A DNA stretch of 64,000 nt from Hepsetus odoe (taxonomy: Eukaryota > Chordata > Actinopteri > Characiformes > Hepsetidae). A program made the translations under genes and the position numbers. Positions within the stretch are counted from its first letter, which is position 1, and each line of letters begins with the position of its first letter. Below the pieces are notes generated by a model that saw nothing but the letters and a program-made list of their open reading frames with translations, ran no database searches and was not told the origin of the DNA. Positions 26,901-37,260 of this stretch are shown one piece after another. Location: the NCBI GenBank assembly GCA_017165825.1, contig CM029369.1, positions 12,876,721 through 12,940,720 of the forward strand. The letters run 5' to 3'.

Positions 26901-27340
26901 TGGGCAACATAGAAACACACTTTTACTTCTTGTGAAGATATTGATTTGTAAGGGCCATGCAGTTGCAGTGCCTGGGCAACACAGCACTGACCAGCTTAGC
27001 ATTTTGCTTAATATTGCATAATTAATTTTGAAGGATTGTAGTAAATATGAGCTATATTAACTATGTTACTCCGGGGAAATGCTAGGCTGTAAAGTGCTGT
27101 CGGCTTCCATAGCTGGTGTTGCTGCTACAGGAAGCACTTAAAGGAATATTACATCTGATCAATGAGAATCAAGAAGTAAACAGTGGCTGTAATTATGCTG
27201 CATGTTATTTGACAAAAATACCTAGATACAAATGTGAAAATGTTATATCTAACCTGGTTGTTTTCTGCTTTCTCTCTACCATCCAAATGGCAAGAAACGT
27301 CAAAAAGCGACGCTATGACCCAAATGCCGCCGCCATCTAG
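5775..27340 (+). CDS. adam23: adam23, 3' two thirds of the gene (partial, 23 exons)
   Basis: ADAM23 is a type I membrane protein of the ADAM family that acts as an adhesion protein and LGI1 receptor partner at neuronal surfaces, not as a protease. Coding exons: 5775-5838, 8838-8920, 9020-9083, 9847-9919, 11300-11364, 12951-13016, 13665-13733, 15118-15284, 15431-15515, 16388-16478, 16965-17016, 17630-17729, 19507-19578, 19743-19829, 20057-20137, 20257-20307, 20490-20553, 21347-21452, 23167-23286, 23402-23570, 23816-23927, then 24161-24251 or 25306-25396, then 27295-27340. All junctions keep frame and give about 658 residues. Human ADAM23 is 832, so about 170 N-terminal residues (signal peptide and early prodomain) lie left of the window. 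Diagnostic strings include LLSSDYVEIHYE, GTPCGPSMMCLDRKCL and the tail NVKKRRYDP. The zinc motif HExxHxxGxxH is absent. Teleosts have adam23a and adam23b; I cannot tell which this is. Confidence 0.95.
6068..6250 (-). mobile_element. SINE type A (L2-tailed, tRNA-derived) with internal 12-bp expansion
   Basis: Minus-strand copy of a tRNA-derived SINE found several times in the window (also at 8368, 16586, 45117, 50303 and 63290). It keeps the gggtct/cagggac core and the head ending in accacccacc. Inside it, 6116-6180 holds about five tandem copies of cttgaggtgggg, which other copies lack. Confidence 0.75.
6116..6180. repeat. 12-bp tandem repeat (cttgaggtgggg)
   Basis: About five perfect head-to-tail 12-bp units within a SINE. 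Because 12 is a multiple of three, a plus-strand frame reads repeated RWGL, which explains the spurious open frame at 6111-6362. Confidence 0.9.
6260..7063. repeat. GA-rich tract, AT-rich tract and poly(C)
   Basis: Intronic DNA with a purine-rich GA tract at about 6360-6700, an AT-rich part, and a run of 17 C at 6914-6930. No exon seen. Confidence 0.7.
7064..8362 (+). mobile_element. Degenerate Tc1-like transposon
   Basis: About 1.3 kb, the usual length of Tc1 elements, bounded by imperfect terminal inverted repeats: cagtttcactgtgtagaaat at the left and the complement of cagtttcagcatgtagaaat at the right. The interior reads as transposase in broken frames: an HTH part (RITKIICLECP), NRKGTGRPRKTS-like residues near 7400, then 7476-7802 with VSLSETTIHRRLHEQKYRG and KVLWTDKTKIKV. 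A stop near 7800 and shifts kill it. Residues like SPDLNPIEHAF near 8040 mark the distal catalytic region. Confidence 0.85.
8368..8508 (+). mobile_element. SINE type A, 5'-truncated
   Basis: Starts in the ccactgggtccctgagcaag core and ends in the tail ctggataagagcgtctgc followed by (aaatgt)n. It abuts the Tc1 copy. The tail resembles the L2-type 3' end used by many teleost SINEs. Confidence 0.8.
10112..10654. mobile_element. Non-autonomous Tc1-type element, copy 1
   Basis: A 543-bp element flanked by TA on both sides (10110-10111 and 10655-10656). Inverted termini start cagtactgtgcaaaagtttt and the pairing runs well over 80 bp into the element. The interior is a relic of the minus-strand transposase gene: the complement near 10440-10490 reads GPPQSPDLNIIQSVW, the region around the third catalytic residue, followed by a stop. 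Most of the gene is deleted. Confidence 0.85.
12951..17729 (+). CDS. adam23: adam23 inactive metalloprotease-like domain exons
   Basis: Seven exons (12951-13016, 13665-13733, 15118-15284, 15431-15515, 16388-16478, 16965-17016, 17630-17729) encode the reprolysin-like domain: FEEMKYIELMIV, QNFAKSVVNLVDA, LNTRVVLVAMEIWT, FFGGMCSHSRGVGVNE, SQSLAQNLGIRWDP, VGCIMEDTG and RKFSKCSI. Where active ADAMs carry HExxHxxGxxH this protein reads SLSQSLAQNLGI, so no zinc ligands remain, as in mammalian ADAM23. The exon at 15118 uses an AAG acceptor behind a (TC)n tract. The exon at 17630 follows a (TC)n tract directly. Confidence 0.93.
14210..14355 (+). mobile_element. SINE type B, partial
   Basis: Matches the type-B tRNA-derived SINE of this window from ccagtaggttgccctgaggt through gggttaaatgcagaggtcca to acaatgacaagaatagtcac. 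The tRNA-like head is missing. Confidence 0.75.
14553..14732. mobile_element. Short hAT-type MITE
   Basis: A 180-bp element with inverted ends caggggtgggcagctccgg and its near-complement ccggagttgcccacccctg. The flanking 8-mers match poorly (about 4 of 8), so the insertion is old or the limits are slightly off. Confidence 0.7.
15068..15099. repeat. TC microsatellite at adam23 acceptor
   Basis: (TC)n ending 18 bp before the acceptor of exon 15118-15284. It supplies the pyrimidine tract. Confidence 0.85.
15815..15945 (+). mobile_element. SINE type B, partial
   Basis: Truncated and diverged copy recognised by gaatctggctgcccactgct, tgttaaatgcagaggatgca and the gtggttcactgtgtgct block, ending in a cactttcacc tail. 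Confidence 0.6.
16586..16795 (+). mobile_element. SINE type A, nearly full length
   Basis: The clearest type-A copy. It has a tRNA-like head with a box A (ggtctagtggtaggatact) and box B (ggttcgaatcc), a conserved middle (gagcaagacccttaaccctg, ccagggggactgtccctg) and the tail gataagagcgtctgctaaat. It lies in an adam23 intron in the same orientation as the gene. Confidence 0.85.
17470..17619. repeat. TC microsatellites at adam23 acceptor
   Basis: (TC)n at about 17470-17515, 17548-17563 and 17592-17619, with the phrase ctggcttttatttacctt repeated three times between them. This is a short tandem duplication of a microsatellite-plus-unique unit. The last run is the pyrimidine tract of exon 17630-17729. 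Confidence 0.85.
18050..18720 (+). mobile_element. Degenerate Tc1-like transposase relic
   Basis: The frame near 18548 reads LQQDNDPKHSSQSKEES, which contains the QDNDPKH signature around the second aspartate of Tc1-like DDE transposases. Upstream text near 18170-18290 fits the middle of such a gene. A 24-bp T run interrupts it at about 18402. Termini not found. Different subfamily from the copy at 7064. Confidence 0.65.
18721..19506. other. adam23 intron, nothing recognised
   Basis: No exon, SINE or LINE signature seen up to the acceptor attcag at 19501-19506. Confidence 0.5.
19507..20307 (+). CDS. adam23: adam23 disintegrin domain exons
   Basis: Four exons (19507-19578, 19743-19829, 20057-20137, 20257-20307) begin with LFEPTECGNGYVEVGEECDCG, the standard start of an ADAM disintegrin domain. 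They continue through CCKKCSLSNGAHCSDGPCC and RGYSCRYALNDCDISETC to CPPNLHKQDG. The integrin-facing loop reads ALNDCD where human has AVNECD, a conservative change at the site linked to integrin alpha-v/beta-3 binding. The cysteine pattern is intact. Confidence 0.93.
19593..19700. repeat. TCTA tetranucleotide repeat with TCGA variants
   Basis: (TCTA)n with an internal block of atcg variants at about 19640-19670, 15 bp after the donor of exon 19507-19578. Confidence 0.9.
19990..20041. repeat. TC microsatellite at adam23 acceptor
   Basis: (TC)n with a single ttctg interruption, 15 bp before the acceptor of exon 20057-20137. Confidence 0.85.
20490..23570 (+). CDS. adam23: adam23 cysteine-rich domain exons
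   Basis: Exons 20490-20553, 21347-21452, 23167-23286 and 23402-23570 encode GRCYNGECKTR, KFCYEKLNTEGSEKGNCG, VFCGLLMCTN, PRIG and DLGYVEDGTPCGPSMMCLD. The introns between them hold a type-B SINE and a hAT MITE (20588-21167), an RTE relic (22165-22505) and another type-B SINE (22763-23015). Confidence 0.93.
20588..20830 (+). mobile_element. SINE type B
   Basis: Nearly full length: a tRNA-like head with ggtatgaatcctgg (box B-like), then ctgaggtacccctgagcaag, gtccccatcactgctcc, and the end gtccctttcacttttact. Confidence 0.75.
20865..21167. mobile_element. hAT-type MITE with perfect 8-bp target duplication
   Basis: A 303-bp element with ends caggggatgccaac and gttggtgacccctg (imperfect inverted repeat), flanked on both sides by AATTACAG (20857-20864 and 21168-21175). 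The 8-bp duplication and CAGGGG ends are typical of hAT transposons. No transposase. It sits directly after the SINE at 20588. Confidence 0.9.
21453..22164. other. adam23 intron, nothing recognised
   Basis: AT-rich, no exon or repeat signature seen. Confidence 0.5.
22165..22505 (+). mobile_element. RTE-clade LINE relic, 5' piece joined to 3' piece
   Basis: About 130 bp of RTE 5' region (tcaggaagggtatccggtgt) is followed directly by the 3' coding end (residues KKRKRGRPKRRLMDVVRED). The central several kb is missing. It is similar in design to the minus-strand copy at 50972-51150 but with a different join. Confidence 0.75.
22763..23015 (+). mobile_element. SINE type B
   Basis: Head ggcagtggtatcctagtgat with tRNA-like boxes, box B gggtttgattccc, core ccagtaggttgccctgaggt, tail gaatagtcactttcactttt. 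Intronic in adam23, 150 bp upstream of exon 23167-23286. Confidence 0.85.
23816..23927 (+). CDS. adam23: adam23 EGF-like exon
   Basis: A 112-nt exon encoding VCSNEATCTCDATWAGTDCS and then a proline- and acid-rich juxtamembrane linker ending DEGPK. The C-x-C and CS spacing is that of the ADAM EGF-like repeat. It ends in phase 1, the phase both alternative transmembrane exons need. Confidence 0.92.
24161..24251 (+). CDS. adam23: adam23 alternative transmembrane exon A
   Basis: A 91-nt exon (acceptor cacag, donor gtaagc) encoding MATNRLIGALAG then ILALGVLFGGTGWGL, a membrane-spanning helix. It starts in phase 1, ends in phase 2 and joins in frame to 27295. It has the same length and phases as exon B 1.05 kb downstream, and both share a GGTGWG motif near the end. 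Mammalian ADAM23 is known to have isoforms with alternative transmembrane exons; this copy is less like the human main form than exon B. Confidence 0.85.
25306..25396 (+). CDS. adam23: adam23 alternative transmembrane exon B
   Basis: A 91-nt exon (acceptor cacag, donor gtaagg) encoding SATNLIIGSIAGAILVAAIV followed by LGGTGWGFK, almost identical to the main human ADAM23 transmembrane segment. Same phases as exon A, so the two are interchangeable. If both were included the junction would read GAG TCC TAG and stop at once, so the arrangement is mutually exclusive by reading frame. Confidence 0.92.
25580..26116. mobile_element. Non-autonomous Tc1-type element, copy 2
   Basis: A 537-bp element flanked by TA (25578-25579 and 26117-26118) with the same cagtactgtgcaaaagtttt start as copy 1 at 10112. 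The right end has lost most of the subterminal repeat. The interior keeps a different transposase portion from copy 1, so the two arose by separate deletions of related elements. Confidence 0.85.
26119..27294. other. adam23 last intron, nothing recognised
   Basis: The open frame at 26530-26811 has no recognisable protein features. Acceptor at 27291-27294. Confidence 0.5.
27295..27340 (+). CDS. adam23: adam23 last coding exon, cytoplasmic tail
   Basis: After either transmembrane exon this encodes NVKKRRYDPNAAAI and TAG. The human tail is NVKKRRFDPTQQGPI. The acceptor is caag, an AAG-type site. The basic KKRR stretch is a stop-transfer signal. Without a transmembrane exon the same DNA is read in another frame that stays open to 27422. 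Confidence 0.9.
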
Positions 27341-30190
27341 TAAAGGGAGAGGGACGCGACTCTCTACTTCTATAGAAATCTACAGCTGGACTGCAATTGC
27401 TGCTGCTCTTTTCTGGCATTAGTTACTTGAAAATAATATCACATACAGTAGAGGACAACAATCCACATCTTTGTTGTGCAGCTTTCAGCTCCACCCTAAT
27501 TTTAACCCCAAAACTCACTGAATTGTCTTTACAACCAGGCCAACCAACCAAACCATCCACAAAGGCATGACCCCAGAGGAAAAGATCATTTTTGTACCAT
27601 GGACAAAGGGCTGCATGGTTAGCCACACTTACTGATAATTAAAGAGAATATAACAGTCATCCCTGATGAACGTAGAATGTAATCATTGCTTTCCCAAATG
27701 AATTTGAGACCCTTTCAGCTATCATCTTGCCCTTTATGGATGTGTAAACAGGTCTTATATCAAATATAAAAGTTCCCAACTTCCACAATCCCTTTAGTGG
27801 CTGATTTTAAAGAGTTATGTCCAACTGCATACAACAGCCTTAACAAATTACACATATCACGTAGAGAAGTGAAATAGGATGAGCTCTAGCTCTACGCAAG
27901 AGTAAGAGTTAAGGTGCTTTATGAACATATCATTTTACACTGTCTAAATGTTTCAGCTTTATTTTTGGTTTAAATAGAACACGTGTTACATTACTGTTTG
28001 AAGCATTCATTTAAGATGATGTTTTCTTCCAATTATTTATCCTTAACACAACATTATAAATAAAATTGTAATGTAATCACATTAGACAAATAGTGCTGTA
28101 TATAAACATGCACCGTATGGGCCATTCATTTAGCCATTACCTGTACTAATGGAAACCAAGTTAACCATAGGCTATTTGTTGAGTTCTAGTGGTAAATCAA
28201 AACCAAAGAATATAAGAGGAATGTATGTAGGTATTTGGATATAATACACAAAGCACTTTTGCCCGGCATATCTGAATTATATTGGAATTTTAATAGAGCG
28301 GGTTTCCCTATTATCAATTACCAAAAAGGGACTTGTGTGATATCTCCCTGGCAGTTTTACATTTTGGAACCTATTTCATGTCCTGGAGAGACTCGCACAC
28401 GTTCATCTCCATTCACAAACAATTCATTTAGCTCTCTCAGCTTAGCCTGTAAGGCTTATTCGCTTTGCTGCATGCATTCACAATAGTGGACTTCATATTA
28501 TACAAGGAAGACCCCAAACTCATAAAAAAAAAAACAATTCTGCATAGGGTACTAAGTTCCTGTACTAAGAGTGCATGTTGGCTCCAGAACTAACTTTTAT
28601 TTACTATGCAAAGAATAAATTGCACAAACCCAAAGGGTTGTTTGGTGTGATAATGAACACAGTATCATTATATACAACTGAGGATGCCAAGATGGCACTC
28701 TTTCTTTTATAAGATTTAGCCAAAATATTATAAATATCCATAGGCTTCATGTTAAAGATCCATGCTTGATAGAGCTCATAAGAGTGTCGAATGAATGTAT
28801 TTTACGTCTGTGGGAATGAGTGATTTGCATTGGGTTTTGAGTAATCCTGTAACTACTTATGTGCTGTTTCAGGTGAGACTTTAAAATCTCACTTTTTAAA
28901 GTGTTCTTTTTTTTCATTAATGAAACACTATTCTTACATGAGCCAGGCCAATCTTCCCATCACCATGTTTACTCACAATACATGTACAGAAAAGGTTCAT
29001 TCAGAATATAATAATGATCAATAAACTCAAAGTATTTTGAATTTTCATCTGCATTTCTATCTATTTCTATCTATTTCTGTCCGCTTGACATAATTGGTGC
29101 TTCTCTTTGTACAAGTAAGTTGAACTTTTATGCAGAGTGACAGGTGCTTGTAAAACAGCAGGTGGCTACACAAAGAATTTACGTATGCATTCAGTTAGGT
29201 TTGATTTAATGCATCTTTAAAAGCTGTTCACCACTTCACAAAAGCCTGACCGAACCTAACGGTACACACTCTTACCTCTAATATGTAAATATTGGAGTAG
29301 ACTACATAGCTTACTATGTTGTCATTCCCCTTTTTCTTAATAGCTAACACATGCCAACAGCTCAGTGCTGTGTATGATGATGTGTGACGTGAGCGTTCCT
29401 GTTCATAATAAGTCTAACCTTATGATTTGCCACTAAATTCAATGAATGAAACTTCCGGCATTTCATGCCATTCATACATATGTGACACAAAAAGGCTTGA
29501 ACAGCCATCATAATTCAACTCCTAATGAACCTTTTACAGAGCAGAGTAAGCCTTTTCCAGGGCGGTTCATGCAGTAGCAGCGCACTTAGCAACGGCCATG
29601 TCCTTAGGCAGCAATTACCATTGTGACCACTGATTCATGTGGCATTTCACTAAAAGCATGAGTACAACACTAACGCTCCAATGCAATGCACAAACCTGCA
29701 TGTCCTGCTATGCATACGGAATCCAGTGGTGTACTCCAAACCTCATGTGTAGACCAGGCTCCCTAGTGTGGATGTCTTTTAAAAATATAATTAGGGATTT
29801 TAAAACAACAAAGTGGCTGCCCTCCTAAACGTCAGGTGATTCAAAGCCTACAACCTATTATTTTGATTCACAACGGGGTAGAACAATGGGTACGAATAGC
29901 AGTGAACTTTTTTTAAAGAAAATTAATAGTTCAAGTGTACACAAAACAATTAAAACTCTCTGGAGTCAGGTGCTGCCTGAACCTGTAAGTCCGCAAGCTG
30001 GGAGAAGTTTTAATACTTCTGCAAGAACATTTGGAAACAGCACAATTTCCATTTAGAATGGAATAGAATTAAATTTGATATTTACTATGTCTTTCAATCA
30101 TATACCACACTGAAGAGCAACAGAAAGTCCCACCTTTAAGACCGCTCAGGAAATCTTTCCTCATATAGCAAGCTTAAGATTTTCAATAAA
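27341..30190. other. adam23 3' UTR and intergenic DNA
   Basis: Downstream of the adam23 stop. Long AT-rich DNA with no clear coding or repeat content. The adam23 3' UTR must begin here; several AATAAA-like sites exist (for example near 28062 and 29020), so I cannot place its end. Confidence 0.45.
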
Positions 30191-30192
30191 GA

Positions 30193-30446
30193 AAAAAAGT
30201 GAAAGTGACAACCCTTGTCATTGCAAGGTCACAGCACAGCACAGCACAGCACACGAAATTGGACCTCTGCATTTAACCCATACACACACATGCAGCAGTG
30301 GGCAGCTATTGAAAGCGCCCGGGGAGCAGTGACGGGAATGGTACCTTGTTCAAGGGTACCTCAGGGCAACCCACTGGGGAGGGAATCAAACCCACAATCT
30401 TCCGATGTGGGGCCAACTCCCTAACCACTAGGCCACCGCTGCCCCA
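30193..30446 (-). mobile_element. SINE type B
   Basis: Minus-strand copy from gtgaaagtgacaacccttgt to ggccaccgctgcccc. It contains a small cacag tandem expansion at about 30232-30252. The complement gives a tRNA-like head ending gcctagtggttagggagttg. Confidence 0.9.
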
Positions 30447-32054
30447 ATAGATATGAAAGATAACTTTTTATTATTCTTAGGGCTTTGATTTAGCTGCGAT
30501 TTGCTAAAAATAATGGCAGATATCTATCCTGCTACTGACTCAAGTGCAATAGCTAATATGAAAGTAGGCATTTTCAACTGAATGTTTGGGTAAGAACAAT
30601 TGCTGTAAACCTTATGCATGGATAGGGAGTAACATTTGTTTGCAAGTTTTGTAGGAACAGTGCCACCACAGAAGCTTAACACAATATTAGCAATGTGCTC
30701 ATCAGTTAACTGCACATCATGCTTGTGACCAAGTAATAATTCCGGGAAGAACTTGTGACGGTAGTGATTTTGTGTACCTTTGCTTCAGTACACCCAGGCT
30801 CAGCTGCTGAAAGAGTCTATTGTGGGGAAACCACTCAGAACAGTGATGACAAAACATTTAATCAAAGCAGCACTGTTTATCTCAAATCATCTGAACCTCC
30901 TCCAGGGACAGTTGCCACTCTTCTGGATCCCCCATTCCTTTCTAAACAGTCAATCTCTCCTTGTAGTTGCTTAGAGCATGAACATGGGCAACTCCCAATT
31001 AGGCAAGCAGGGATGTTCCCATGACATCAGGTGAAGCGAATCCTGTTTTGCACCCCCTTGATCATTAATGTAAAAAATTAGAGCCAAGTCTCACCTTTTG
31101 AACACACTGGTTGCCACAGAATGAGCAAAAGGCCTGGATCAGTGCTACATGAACAGTCAAGAGCCTGGAAACCTTGCTGGTGCCAAACTGCTCTCATCCC
31201 AGAAGAGATGTGTTGAGTGTGACATCCAGTGCTCACAATGTTAACACAGTGGAGAGATTTGTGTGCCCACATGAACCTGGGAGCTGTGCTGTTAGGAGCA
31301 TGTATCTCCTAGTAGGGTTTCCCTAAACAGAGGACTCAGGTGAAGAACCAGACAAATAGAGATTCACAGAGTGCCAATATGAAAAGCTTAAAAGCATTCA
31401 CAGACACCTCGCCCAGAAGAGGGAAACTGTGGCCTACTCCCGAAGCCAGGCCAAGGAGGGGAGCTGGCAAGAGAGCGCCTGGTGATCAGACTTATCACAG
31501 GGTCCAGCTGGGCTCAGCCCAAAAAAGAAACATGGAGCTGTCCTCTTGTGGGCTCACCACCTGCGAGAGTAGAAATAGAGTCACACGGGTTGTTGTTGGA
31601 GTGAAGGCCCTTGTGGACTGGACCCATGATTATGGAATCTGGTTTTTGGTATGTGGAACACCAACTCACTGGGAGGGAAGGAGGTTATGTAAGCTTGTGT
31701 GGGAAGTTGAGAATTAAATACTAGATATAGTCGGTCTCACATATACGCACATTCTGGGGTCTAGAACAAAACTCCTGGATATGAGAGGTGATATGCAGGT
31801 GTGGGTTTTCTTGTTATCCCCTGACTGAGCAGCACTGTGTTGGAGTTAGTCTGTGTAAAAGACTTCCCCAGTAACTTCTCTTCCCAGACGGGAAGTTCCA
31901 GATGGCAAGGCTCATGACAGCGTACATGCCAAACGTCAACTGGACCTTTCTATGGTCACTGGGGAGTATCCTGGGAGAAGACCATCTAGGGACTAGTTTT
32001 GCTGGGGGACTTCAACGCTCCCATCAGCAGTGACAGTGAAACTTTGAGAGGGGT

Positions 32055-32316
32055 AATGAAGTGAAAAAAGTGAAAGTGACAACCCTTGTCATTGCGAGGT
32101 CACGGCACACATGAACCACAACGAAATTAGACCTCTGCATTTAACCCATACACACACGTGCAGCAGTGGGCAGCTATTGAAAGCGCCCGGGGAGCAGTGA
32201 TGGGGACGGTACCTTGCTCAAGGGTACCTCAGGGCAACCCACTAGGGTGGGAATCGAACCCACAATCTTCCGATGCGGGGCCAACTCCCTAACCACTAGG
32301 CCACCGCTGCCCCAGC
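32055..32316 (-). mobile_element. SINE type B inserted in Rex3 endonuclease region
   Basis: Full-length minus-strand copy. Rex3 sequence continues on both sides: agaggggtaat to the left, gcggtaattgggaggaat to the right. The repeated ggtaat suggests the target duplication. Confidence 0.9.
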
Positions 32317-32702
32317 GGTGTTTGCGGTAATTGGGAGGAATAGCCCAACTGATCTAAACCCTAATGGTGTTTTGTTATTGGACTTCTGTGCAAGCCATGG
32401 ATTTTCTATAGTAAACAACATATTTGATCCTAAGCGTACATGCCACTTAAGCTCCTTAGGCCAAACATCAATGACTGACTTAGTAGTCATGTCATTTGAC
32501 TTGCAGATGACAGGGGAGGCTGCTAGGCAGAGCTGGTAAACCCAAACAGCAGGCCAAAAAGGCTACAGTGATGGCAGTCAGAGAAGCAAAAATGCATGTA
32601 TGAGAGGAGTTTGTGGAGACCATGCAGAATGGTTGGCTTTAAAGTGGTGACTTAGGAGAAGCAAACAGGGCCTCATCTGAGCTGTGCTAAGCAGGGAGGT
32701 TT

Positions 32703-32932
32703 TAAGTGAAAGTGACTATTCTTGTCATTGTGAAACACAGCACAATATGCAGTGAGACACAACGAAATTCAACCTCTGCATTTTACCCATAAACACAAGT
32801 GCAGCAGGGGGCAGCTATTGAAAGCGTCCGGGGAGCAGGGATGGGGACGATACCTTTCTCATACTGGTCTGGGATTTGAACCCATGACCTTCTGATCCTG
32901 GGGCCAGCTCCCAAACCACTAGGCCAACCACA
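32703..32932 (-). mobile_element. SINE type B
   Basis: A second SINE within the Rex3 debris. It runs from agtgaaagtgactattcttg to aaaccactaggccaacc and is more diverged than the copy at 32055. Confidence 0.85.
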
Positions 32933-33624
32933 ACTGGGCTAGAATCTTCTAATCCGTAGTCAGACATGTTATTCATTGCATCACTGGCCCACCACATCAG
33001 GTTCTGACCGGATGAGATGGTCAGACAATGGAAGGAACACTCTGAGGAACTCCTAAACACAACAGAAATGTCCTCCATGGAGGAGGCAAGGTTGGAGTTA
33101 GTTTAGGGGTGTTATTACCCATTTCCCTGGCAGAGGTCACTGAGGCAATCAAAAAACTTCTCAGTGGCAAGGTGCTGGGGATGAATGAGATACGTCCTGG
33201 CTCTGGACTATGTTGGGCTGATATGCATCTTCAAAGTGGCATGGATGTCTGGGACAGTACCTTTGGAGGGGCAGACTGGGGGGTGGTCCCCATTTTTTTA
33301 AAAAAGAGAGCTGAGGGTGTGCTCCAAATATCGGGGTATCGCCATGAAAAAGTTTAACATTCGAGGTTACATTGTTAATTAACATAACTTGCAATCTTGG
33401 AATCAGCATTGCTTCTTTGTGCAGTTTTTATGTGCAATAATGCAACATTAACCATTCGAATGAGTGAGGGAAAAAGCTCTTTCATTGGCCTATAACTTTA
33501 GCAATATCATGCGCAAGCAATTCAAGTTCTCGACCTGTGTTACAGGCAGAAAAGGAAGACTATAAAGATATACATAGAACTTATTATGATTTATACAAAA
33601 GCTGTGTCACTGTATGACATGTCT

Positions 33625-34385
33625 GTTATAATAATAATAATAATTTTTATTTATATAGCACCTTTCTCAATCCCAAGGTCACTTTACAGAGCAGAAGATA
33701 AAGCAATATAAATCAAAACAGTTAACAAACAACCACAAAGACAGTGACAAACAAACAGCAGTATTAAGAAATCAAGAATGGGGAGAAGTGGAATAGCACA
33801 GATATGAGTTTTGAAGAGAGAGAGAGAGAGAGAGAGAGGACGTTAGGTGTAAGTTTTGAGGGAGAGAATTCCAAAGCTTAGGGGCAGCAACACTAAATGA
33901 TCTATCACCCATGGTAGCTAACCTGAATTTAGGAACTATGAGTAAACCGGTACCTGAGGAGCACAGTGAGTGGGTTGGAGTGTATGAATGGAGTAATTCA
34001 GTGAGGTATGGAGGAGCAGATCCATGGAGGGCTTTAAACATGATGAGAAGCAGCTTGTACTGAATATGCTATGATATGGGAAGCCAGTGAAGTTAGTGGA
34101 GAATGGGAGTCATTTGTTTTAATTTTTTGGAGAAGGAGCTGCAGAGTTCTGTACGTACTGGAGCCTGGTTAATGTTCTAGTTGGGAGACCAAAGAGTAAA
34201 GCATTACAGTAACTGAGACACAAAGTTATAAAAAAATGAACAAGTATTTCTGCGTCCTTCAAGGAAAGTGATGAGCGGAGATGTGAGATGTTTCGGAGGT
34301 GAAAGAATGCATTTTCCACAACTGTGTTTATGTGAGGTCAAATGATAGAGCAGGATCGCATATAACACCTAAATTATGGACAGAC
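33625..34385 (-). mobile_element. L2-like LINE 3' part
   Basis: Minus-strand element whose 3' end is the (aat)n tail next to tttttatttatatagcacct at about 33630-33665. Upstream in its own sense, frames at 34319-34119 and 34041-33772 match the RT C-terminus of L2-type LINEs: AFFHLRNISHLRSSLS, YCNALLFGLPTR, LQYVQNSAA, then FKALHGSAPPYLTELL and APKLWNSLPQNL. The frames are separated by shifts. A (GA)n run sits at about 33818-33838. Confidence 0.8.
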
Positions 34386-35103
34386 TCCAGACCCCAGCCT
34401 GTGCACACCCACAATAAATATTCTCAGCACTGCCACTGTCCGTAAATAGGGACTATGCAGAATTCTGTAAAGCAGGTGAAAAGTTGCTCATCGGTATTTA
34501 AAAAATCTTGTCTTTCATAATTACTTTTAAAAAATCAGCATTATGTGTTCCAACCATTGTTCCATTTCATTGCATTTGTCAGACTTTCTAATGAAAATGT
34601 CTAAATCTGCAGCTTATTAAGAAAGGTGATGTGAAATGAGCAGCACCCTTGTGTCAGTGTGGCGCTTTTACATCAGCATGAGCCCAACAGGAGCATTTCT
34701 GTTGATTGCAGTGAGGGGCCTAATACCCTGACCAGCCCCCTTGATGAGACTGACGTTGCAGGGGGGGAGATTTGACAAACAAATCCTGTCAGAGCAGTCC
34801 TTTGTGTCATCTCCGAGGTAAGAGCATGTCTTTCTTTTGCATGTTTTGCATATTTTATACAAGTGAAATACTAGTTATAGCCAGAAAAATAACTGCTTGG
34901 TCTTTCATTAAGTTAAAATATTGCCACATAAAGGAACTTCTCTGGAGGTGATATTTTCTGTGATTTTGAAGACTTTAAACTGCGATGAAGAGAAGTTTGG
35001 GGTTGTGGGATGTTTAGGATGGTGCTGGTTTAAACAGCAGCCTGTAATTAAAGGGAGATGCTTTTTCGCTCCAAGCCAGGTTTTATTTGACTCGCTGTCG
35101 CAG
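34386..35103. other. fam237a 5' flank
   Basis: No repeat recognised. It should contain the promoter and 5' UTR of fam237a, but I cannot place a start site. An in-frame ATG at 34921 opens a longer frame into the fam237a exon, without a signal peptide. Confidence 0.45.
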
Positions 35104-37199
<2,096 letters not shown>

Positions 37200-37254
37200 C
37201 CATAGAGAAACTGCACAAATACTTTTTCTACCTAAAACCTTCTTTTCTGTGTTT

Positions 37255-37260
37255 AATAAA
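37255..37260 (+). promoter_or_regulatory. fam237a polyadenylation signal
   Basis: AATAAA 56 bp after the fam237a stop codon, which supports the second exon as terminal. Confidence 0.7.

Larger units (their letters stand above)
31085..33345 (+). mobile_element. Rex3-like (RTE-clade) LINE, broken and SINE-interrupted
   Basis: Plus-strand fragments of one element in order. A 5' region at about 31085-31740 includes frame 31340-31714. An endonuclease piece near 32005 has LLGDFNAP; the domain resumes after a SINE at 32318 with LNPNGVLLLDFCASHGFSIV and QTSMTDLVVMSFDL. The RT start at 33109-33357 has LAEVTEAIKKLLSGKVLGMNEIRPG. These are hallmarks of Rex3. Two type-B SINEs split it, stops are frequent, and the rest of the RT is absent. 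Confidence 0.8.

Noticed and set aside
27116..27340. A 74-codon frame ending at the adam23 stop
   Set aside because: Only the last 15 codons are coding. The part before 27295 is intron with no homology.
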